The notes below the pieces were generated by a model. The model worked only from the letters and a program-made list of their open reading frames with translations. It ran no database searches and was not told where the DNA came from. Shown one piece after another: positions 35,501-36,716 of a stretch of DNA of 36,716 bases. Location of the stretch: NCBI RefSeq assembly GCF_900499005.1, contig NZ_LS991316.1:699213-735928 (forward strand), given 5' to 3'. A program made the position numbers and the translations under genes. The first letter of the stretch is position 1. Every line of letters starts with the position of its first letter. The stretch is from Actinomyces culturomici. Its GTDB lineage: Bacteria; Actinomycetota; Actinomycetes; Actinomycetales; Actinomycetaceae.

Positions 35501-36111
35501 CGAAGGAGCTCGATCGGCTCGGCCGCGTCAACCCCCTCGCCCTCGAGGAGCATGACGCCCTCGCGAAGCGCCACGAGTTCCTCGTTTCCCAGGTGCGGGA
35601 CCTGCGCGAATCGAAGGCCGATCTCCTCCGGATCATCGACGACGTCGACCGCCTCGTCGAAGAGGCCTTCGCCTCCGCATTCGCCGACACGCGCGAGCAG
35701 TTTGCCCACACTTTCGACGTCCTGTTTCCCGGCGGCAAGGGGGATCTTGTCCTCACGGATCCCGACTCGATGCTCGACACCGGCATCGAGATCGAGGCGC
35801 GCCCGGCCGGCAAGAAGGTCAAGCGCATGTCGCTCCTCTCCGGCGGCGAGCGCTCCCTCGCGGCGATCGCGTTCCTCGTCGCGATCTTCAAGGCCCGGCC
35901 ATCGCCCTTCTACGTCATGGACGAGGTCGAGGCCGCGCTCGACGACGTCAACCTGTCGAGGCTCCTCACGATCTTCACGGAGCTGCGCGAGGAGTCGCAG
36001 CTCATCGTCATCACGCACCAGAAGCGGACGATGGAGATCGCCGACGCGCTCTACGGCGTTACCATGCGCGACGGCGTCACCGGCGTCGTATCGCAGCGAC
36101 TCGCGCGCTAG
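32575..36111 (+). CDS. smc: chromosome segregation ATPase SMC
   Basis: A 1178-residue SMC of full length. The N-terminal head has Walker A GPNGSGKS (31-38) in LRGFKSFASATTL...VGPNGSGKSNVVDAL. Two long coiled coils (heptad-rich Ala/Glu/Arg stretches) surround the hinge at about residues 495-655. The C-terminal head has LLSGGERSLAAIAFLVA (about 1086) and Walker B FYVMDEVEAALDDVN. It compacts and separates chromosomes with ScpAB. The start is GTG 32575 (MHLKTLSLRGFKSF matches the family start); earlier codons lie in the ndk terminator. Confidence 0.96.
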   Translation: MHLKTLSLRGFKSFASATTLRLEPGITCVVGPNGSGKSNVVDALAWVMGEQGAKSLRGSNMSDVIFAGTSGRPALGRAQVDLTIDNSDGVLPIDYTEVTITRTLFRGGGSEYAINGTPARLLDIQELLSDTGMGRQMHVIVGQGRLDSILQATPEERRGFIEEAAGVLKHRRRKERALRKLADMDANLVRVLDLTQEIHRQLGPLARQARTARKASLIQARVRDARARLLADDLVNARERLAAQSASDQRLAERRAAIETAMESIQGEIRALEERESALVPALERANRQWQEITALHERLRGALRTAEERVRHHSRAESAPEGEDPDVLDARAKEAGEEDGRLLEEVDRAQMALTALVREKDEAEAEDEKAALELARVNRVLADHRERIARLTGDVGSARTRLEAAENEAERSARAAAEADERAKAAEAALAEAPEPEQSIGGAGEAHQRAVAARDAARAKVDELLVAEREARADRAHWEARRDALAQSLVRDDDTAHLIGRDGVLGAVQDLLRADKGAENALAALLAPFADAVLVDSLDTASSEVARAEKSGAGQIRMVVSSAVSSSVGKDGAGRPDGTAPAGSAWALDLVDAQAPLTAPLAQLLAGAVVADDLEAAREALADERVVVAATRSGSVLRRASVVGSGTPTDSLLALRSQHDDAAARAEAAASRALKVDAELAEANAVLDAAIRGANDALRALRAEDAEKAKAAQEAARLHSAVQAAKAEAERAASTARKAVDHVEWARERVAEAAARLEESNGTGPSEDLDAAKLRAEKAQTGARAAREAETNGRLALRALEERSRQAQSRARNLRATAAKERDDRRRHAEREARRLRALDAAKELERDARLGVEAAAKALEEAVSARSGDEEARRDIAEALSGARKRLETARAEYAEATGAAQRDEIARTQLQLRVEDFERRALEDLSLEPDALVEEFGPHTLVPRFPSEPDEEIEANADPFIRSEQERALEKASKELDRLGRVNPLALEEHDALAKRHEFLVSQVRDLRESKADLLRIIDDVDRLVEEAFASAFADTREQFAHTFDVLFPGGKGDLVLTDPDSMLDTGIEIEARPAGKKVKRMSLLSGGERSLAAIAFLVAIFKARPSPFYVMDEVEAALDDVNLSRLLTIFTELREESQLIVITHQKRTMEIADALYGVTMRDGVTGVVSQRLAR

Positions 36112-36160
36112 CCGTCAGCGGCCAGCGGGTCGGAGGGGCCGGCGGGAGGACGCGAACGCG

Positions 36161-36196
36161 GAACGGGCGGTACCGCTGTCGCGGTACCGCCCGTTC
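36161..36196. terminator. bidirectional terminator of smc and DUF7455 gene
   Basis: A perfect 16-bp stem (36161-36176 with 36181-36196) with a tgtc loop, between convergent genes. Confidence 0.85.
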
Positions 36197-36213
36197 TTCG
36201 CCGGTCTTGGGAC

Positions 36214-36435
36214 TCAGGCCTCGAGGAGGAGGCTTCGTTCGTCGAGGATCTCGGCCGCGCGCGTCGCGATCGCCGCGAGGTGCTCCGAGGCGTGGTGCGC
36301 GCAGAAGAAGAGACGGCCGCCGGACTCGAGGGTGACGCGCACCCAGGCGCGGGCGCCGCACTGGTCGCAGCGGTCCGCCGCCGTCAGCTCGGCATCGTTC
36401 ACGGAACTGGGTCGTTCGAGAGTCATCGCGGTCAT
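36214..36435 (-). CDS. DUF7455 small zinc-ribbon-like protein
   Basis: About 73 residues from ATG 36435. The core is CDQCGARAWVRVTL, then GGRLFFCAHHASEHL: two CxxC/CxxH pairs that should bind one zinc ion. This pattern is common in actinobacteria, often annotated DUF7455, with no known role. ATG 36426 or ATG 36453 are other possible starts; the frame reaches 36492. It is convergent with smc and shares its terminator. Confidence 0.8.
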   Translation of the reverse strand: MTAMTLERPSSVNDAELTAADRCDQCGARAWVRVTLESGGRLFFCAHHASEHLAAIATRAAEILDERSLLLEA

Positions 36436-36537
36436 GGCTCCATTGGACACCATCGGCGGGCGCACGCGCCCGCCGAGTCCACCGATGTTCACCGCTGGCG
36501 CAATTCCCTCCTCGCCCGAGCCCCCTTCTCTCTTGCC

Positions 36538-36643
36538 GAGAGCATTACCGAACCCCCGCCGACGGCATTACCCTCTCCCCGTCGAGAGCATCACGTTGGT
36601 GCGTCGAGAGCATTACGTTGGTGCGTCGAGGGGATGTGGGTGC
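36538..36643. repeat. intergenic imperfect tandem repeat, 22-23 bp period
   Basis: Five units starting near 36538, 36561, 36584, 36606 and 36628, built on GAGAGCATTACG plus TTGGTGCGTC in the later units. Units three and four differ at one base over 22 bases (36581-36624). The region lies upstream of the DUF7455 gene and runs toward a G/T-rich stretch at the window end. No gene is visible in 36493-36716. Confidence 0.75.
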
Positions 36644-36716
36644 GCCGTTTCGGCGTGTTGCTGTGGGTGGGTGTGTTGTCGCGGTGTGCGTGGGTGTTGT
36701 GTCCACAGGTGATGCC

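Overview
This window looks like chromosome from a high-GC Gram-positive actinobacterium, most likely of the Actinomycetaceae (Actinomyces/Schaalia type). That placement is inference. It rests on the high GC (about 70% by eye outside the left third), an actinobacterial translational T-box in front of ileS, TAGxxT-type -10 boxes, apparently leaderless genes, a DUF7455 protein and LPXTG-type surface display.

Layout. (A) Positions 1-12484 hold a segment of visibly lower GC, bracketed by two near-identical copies of the 3' end of glpC (1-418 and 12067-12484; 7 mismatches in 418 bases, identity ending at the stop codon). Inside it, in order: a DUF4349 lipoprotein, an ArsR regulator with a CDF metal exporter, a convergent four-gene MacAB-like export operon (lipoprotein, adaptor, ATPase, permease), a divergent OmpR-type two-component system that probably controls it, a decayed IS481-type transposase tail, and a SHIRT-domain cell-wall-anchored protein. 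The surface gene is switched out of frame by a run of nine G/C pairs just after the signal peptide. (B) 12485-16765: the resident DUF4349 lipoprotein, an SDR oxidoreductase, a small membrane protein, ArfB, and trpB with a Trp-rich leader peptide and attenuator. (C) 16922-20695: a minus-strand operon of ABC ATPase, ABC-2 permease, DesK-type kinase and NarL-type regulator. (D) 20868-22779: a CPBP protease and a shortened MFS protein, tail to tail. (E) 22814-26345: T-box and ileS. (F) A Fic protein with a triple 11-bp repeat over its start, an N-terminally extended FolC, the dihydroxyacetone kinase operon dhaKLM, ndk, smc and a DUF7455 gene, ending in a run of 22-23 bp tandem repeats.

How the parts fit. 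Region A behaves like an accessory island integrated at glpC, for example by recombination between glpC tails, and carries metal efflux, peptide or antibiotic sensing/export and a switchable adhesin. The rest is mostly core metabolism and chromosome maintenance, with three clear RNA- or translation-level controls (T-box, trp attenuator, translational coupling in several operons). The features most worth a second look are the poly-G switch in the surface gene, the glpC duplication, the trp leader and the repeat-marked Fic promoter.
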